Source: Streptococcus ictaluri 707-05
GTDB lineage: Bacteria > Bacillota > Bacilli > Lactobacillales > Streptococcaceae
Length of the DNA stretch: 64,000 nucleotides
NCBI RefSeq assembly: GCF_000188015.2
Contig: NZ_AEUX02000001.1
Coordinates: forward strand, 124,001-188,000
Direction: 5' to 3'
Under the pieces are notes generated by a model. It ran no database searches, was not told the origin of the DNA, and saw nothing but the letters and a program-made list of their open reading frames with translations. The translations under genes and the position numbers were made by a program. Below, piece by piece: positions 61,465-64,000 of the stretch. The stretch's first letter is position 1. Each line of letters begins with the position of its first letter.

Positions 61465-63792
61465 TTATTTTCCAGAAATAGCTTCAGCAGCATCATCCAT
61501 TGAAAGAACTTCGTGGAAGACACGTTGAGTCAATTCTTGTTTTTGTTCTGGTGTGAGGTATTTCGTGTTGACACAGTAACCTGAGATACGTACGATAACG
61601 TCTTCACCGCTCATGATCTTGTCATAAACATCGTTAAGGTCCATAACGTTCAAGTTAACGTGTTGGCCACCGTTTTCAAAGTAACCATCAAGAACAGTTA
61701 CCAAGTTATCAACTTGCTCGTCAAATGTTTTACCAAGTGCACGAGGTGATACTTGTGTTGTTAATGAGATACCATCATTAGCGTGTGAGAATTCCAATTT
61801 AGCCAATGAGTTAAGGTTTTGTAACCAACCACCTTTAGCTTTGTTAGATGGGTTAGCACCTGGTGAGAAGAATTCCACTTGGCTAGTGTTAACAGAACCA
61901 TCTTCATTGAGGAAGACACCACGGTGAACTGGAGAGTTACCAGTTTGTTTAGAGTAAGCAACGTTTGAAGTGATGGTAAGAAGTGATACAGAAGCTTCAG
62001 CGTCTTTGTATAGTTTGTGGCTTGCAAGACGTGTGTGGTAAGCTTCCATCAACCATTTAGCGATATCATCTACACGGTCATCATCTTCACCGTAACGAGG
62101 GAAATCACCGATAACTTCGTAGTCGTAGATGTAGCCGTTTTCGTCGCGGATAGTTTTAACAGTAGCGTATTTGATAGCTGACAATGTATCAACAGTATTT
62201 GCGAATCCACAGATACCGAATCCCATGTTAGCACGTTGGTGACTTGGCAAGAAGGCCATTTGAACAGCTTCGTAGTTGTACTTGTCAGTCATGTAGTGAA
62301 TGATGTTAAGCGCATCTACGTAAGTATCAGTCAACCAGTCAAGAGATTTTTCGAAGTTAGCCATAACTTCGTCGTAGTTAAGCACTTCAGAAGTGATTGG
62401 CTCAACAACGTTAAATACTTTGTAGTCTCTGTGAACATCGTCATAACCACCGTTAAGACCAGTAAGAAGGGCTTTAAGAACGTTAACACGCGCACCGAAG
62501 TATTGGATATTGTGACGTTTGTCTTCGTTTTCTGGGTCAAGTGGTGATACACAACATGAGATACATGACATTTCGCCATATCCTTCTTTAGCCATTGTTG
62601 TCACACCTTCGTATTGGATAGAAGAGTGTTTGTGGCTCATCTTCATACAATAGCGACGGAAAGATTCAGGTAATTGGTCAGTCCAAAGAACAGTCAAGTT
62701 TGGCTCAGGAGAGTTACCGATGTTATCAAGAGTGTTCAAGAAACGGTAATCCATTTTTGTCACACGGTGACGACCGTCGTTACCCATACCAGCCATAGAT
62801 GTTGTGATAAATGTTGGGTCACCTGAGTAAAGAGCATCGTAAGCTTTGGTACGACCAAATTTAACAGTACGTAATTTAAGAACGAAATCATCAACGAATT
62901 CTTGGATTTCTGACTCTGTGAATGTTCCACGAGCTAAGTCACGTTCTGCAAAGATATCAAGAACGATTGGCACACGTCCAAGAGAAGTAGCAGCACCGTT
63001 GATCACACGACATACAGCCATGAATGCAATGTTAACCCATTGGATAGCTTCTTTAACGTTTTCAGCAGGACGACGAACGTCAACACCGTAAAGGTCACCA
63101 AGTTTAGCCACTTCACCAAGTGCTTGGTATTGAAGGTTGATTTCTTCACGAAGACGGATTGATTCTTCATCAATTTCGGTGATAGCATTCCAGTCGTTTA
63201 CTTTTTCTTGCATCAAGTAGTCAGCACCGTAAAGAGCAAGACGAGCGTAAACACCGATGATACGGCCACGTGAGTAAGCATCTGGAAGACCAGTTACAGT
63301 GTGGGCGTGACGAGCGCGACGAATATTTGAAGTATAAGCGCGGAAGATACCGTCGTTAACAGTTGTCACATACTTAGTAAAGATTTCGTGAACGGCTGGA
63401 TCTGGTTCATAGCCATTTTCTTTAAGAGTAGTTTCCGCCATACGGATACCACCTTTTGGCATGAAGTTCAATTTGAACAATTCATCGTTTTGGATACCGT
63501 AGATAAGCTCATTTTCTTTGTCAATGTATCCAGCAGGAATACCAGCGATTGAAGATGGACGTGTGTCGTATGGGAAACGTGTTTCTTCGTAACCAGCTTT
63601 AGTATCTTCGATGATTTTTTTGATTTTAAGTGAACGTTCTGTTGCACCAGCTAAGAAGCTTTCATCGCCATCATAAGGGGTGTAGTTAGCTTGTACGAAA
63701 CGAGAGACACTTGCTTTTTCTTTCCAGTCTGTTCCTTTAAAACCTTCCCAAGCTTTTTCGAAAACATCTGTATTAGTTTTTACAGTCGCCAT
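61465..63792 (-). CDS. pflB: Pyruvate formate-lyase
   Basis: The 775-residue glycyl-radical enzyme splits pyruvate and CoA into formate and acetyl-CoA in mixed-acid fermentation. The active-site Cys pair is in [16 protein letters not shown], and the radical glycine is in [16 protein letters not shown] near the C-terminus. The activating enzyme is encoded elsewhere. An AAGGAG site precedes the ATG at 63792. The promoter region carries a strong cre-like site, consistent with the known catabolite and redox control of pfl in streptococci. Confidence 0.98.
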   Translation of the reverse strand: MATVKTNTDVFEKAWEGFKGTDWKEKASVSRFVQANYTPYDGDESFLAGATERSLKIKKIIEDTKAGYEETRFPYDTRPSSIAGIPAGYIDKENELIYGIQNDELFKLNFMPKGGIRMAETTLKENGYEPDPAVHEIFTKYVTTVNDGIFRAYTSNIRRARHAHTVTGLPDAYSRGRIIGVYARLALYGADYLMQEKVNDWNAITEIDEESIRLREEINLQYQALGEVAKLGDLYGVDVRRPAENVKEAIQWVNIAFMAVCRVINGAATSLGRVPIVLDIFAERDLARGTFTESEIQEFVDDFVLKLRTVKFGRTKAYDALYSGDPTFITTSMAGMGNDGRHRVTKMDYRFLNTLDNIGNSPEPNLTVLWTDQLPESFRRYCMKMSHKHSSIQYEGVTTMAKEGYGEMSCISCCVSPLDPENEDKRHNIQYFGARVNVLKALLTGLNGGYDDVHRDYKVFNVVEPITSEVLNYDEVMANFEKSLDWLTDTYVDALNIIHYMTDKYNYEAVQMAFLPSHQRANMGFGICGFANTVDTLSAIKYATVKTIRDENGYIYDYEVIGDFPRYGEDDDRVDDIAKWLMEAYHTRLASHKLYKDAEASVSLLTITSNVAYSKQTGNSPVHRGVFLNEDGSVNTSQVEFFSPGANPSNKAKGGWLQNLNSLAKLEFSHANDGISLTTQVSPRALGKTFDEQVDNLVTVLDGYFENGGQHVNLNVMDLNDVYDKIMSGEDVIVRISGYCVNTKYLTPEQKQELTQRVFHEVLSMDDAAEAISGK

Positions 63793-63857
63793 AAATTTCT
63801 CCTTAAATTTTAGTAACGCAAAGAATCTGTTACATTTACAATTCTAAGTTTACCATA

Positions 63858-63875
63858 CAGGAAACGTTTTCCCAA
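63858..63875 (-). promoter_or_regulatory. cre-like palindrome in the pflB promoter
   Basis: On the minus strand TGGGAAAACGTTTCCTG is a near-perfect palindrome matching the CcpA cre core (GNAAACG-N-TTTC). A possible -35 TTGCTT and -10 TATGGT flank it at 16 bp, so CcpA binding would block polymerase. Confidence 0.6.
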
Positions 63876-63907
63876 GCAAAATTATTGACAAATGGAATTT
63901 TCTTTTA

Positions 63908-63943
63908 TGATACAGTTTGTTGAAACAGTCACAAACTGTATCA
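63908..63943. repeat. 13-bp perfect inverted repeat beyond pflB
   Basis: TGATACAGTTTGT (63908-63920) and ACAAACTGTATCA (63931-63943) are exact reverse complements with a 10-base gap. There is no T tail, so it looks like an operator rather than a terminator. It overlaps a possible plus-strand promoter with TTGACA at 63885-63890. Confidence 0.75.
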
Positions 63944-63956
63944 GAACTTAAGTTCT
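63943..63956 (+). promoter_or_regulatory. Palindrome with DinR/LexA-type core at the next gene's promoter
   Basis: AGAACTTAAGTTCT is a perfect 14-bp palindrome containing GAAC-N4-GTTC, the core of Gram-positive SOS boxes. Its last base is the first of a -35 TTGGCT. Confidence 0.45.
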
Positions 63957-64000
63957 TGGCTTCAGATAAGGGAAGAGGTATAATAAAGAAGGAGGTGAGT
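63956..64000 (+). promoter_or_regulatory. Promoter and ribosome site of a gene beyond the right edge
   Basis: TTGGCT (63956-63961), 17 bp, TATAAT (63979-63984), then AAGGAGGTGA at 63989-63998. The coding start lies just past the window. In S. pyogenes the divergent neighbour of pfl is the DNA polymerase IV gene dinB/dinP, so that is the likely gene. The very short distance between -10 and ribosome site is unusual. Confidence 0.5.

Overview
The window is chromosomal DNA of a pyogenic streptococcus, most likely Streptococcus dysgalactiae and plausibly the animal-adapted subspecies dysgalactiae. The grounds are an Mga-family regulator next to an M-like LPXTG protein gene, a streptokinase gene in the order rel-dtd-ska-lrp-msmK-dexB known from S. 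equisimilis H46A, a streptokinase that differs clearly from the human-strain type, low GC, and streptococcal housekeeping blocks (yajC, uppS-cdsA-rseP-proS-polC, rpsO, pnp-cysE-cysS-mrnC, pepX, pflB). The species call is inference from gene content and remembered protein sequences.

Layout. 1-2010 (minus): an ECF transporter S-component and nucleoside hydrolase operon behind a terminator-like leader hairpin, then nrdI. 2425-6300: an Mga-like regulator and an M-like surface protein gene with a large recent internal duplication and a frameshift. 6415-8624: a frameshifted MFS gene followed by an intact IS982-family element with an 8-bp target duplication. 8670-10424: a wall-anchored CpdB-type nucleotidase whose catalytic domain has a large in-frame deletion. 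10678-19161: the streptokinase region. 19404-23023: pullulanase pseudogene. 23126-33494: thioredoxin-like pseudogene, yajC, then isoprenoid, lipid, protease, proline-tRNA and polC genes. 33619-38938: MarR regulator, flavin reductase, def, a candidate small RNA, a Crp/Fnr regulator divergent from an MFS exporter, rpsO and small membrane proteins. 39035-46996: pnp, SseB-like, cysE, cysS, mrnC, pepX. 47018-53459: broken Crp/Fnr gene, MFS, UspA, glycerol facilitator, TauE/SafE, CppA and a serine hydrolase. 53470-60925: a LacI-controlled oligosaccharide locus with four of its six genes broken. 60967-64000: GNAT acetyltransferase, pflB and the divergent control region of the next gene.

The main theme is selective decay. 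Twelve genes carry frameshifts or stops, and a thirteenth (the nucleotidase) has lost its catalytic motifs in frame. The hits concentrate in alpha-glucan use (dexB, pulA, LacI regulator, permease, YesL-like protein, cyclomaltodextrinase-like enzyme), surface proteins and accessory regulators or transporters. All core genes remain open. Many lesions are one-base homopolymer changes, but five of the genes also carry a stop codon made by a substitution, and a sixth probably does, so sequencing error alone does not explain the pattern. The shared sugar-ABC ATPase gene msmK stays intact among broken neighbours.

Regulatory items worth attention are an orphan promoter-terminator pair (candidate small RNA, about 35550-35633), a terminator-like hairpin just before the nucleoside hydrolase start, a 13-bp motif repeated upstream of both the Mga-like and M-like genes, a frameshift inside a perfect 16-bp inverted repeat in the Crp/Fnr pseudogene, and two adjacent palindromes beyond pflB, one matching the GAAC-N4-GTTC core of DinR/LexA boxes.
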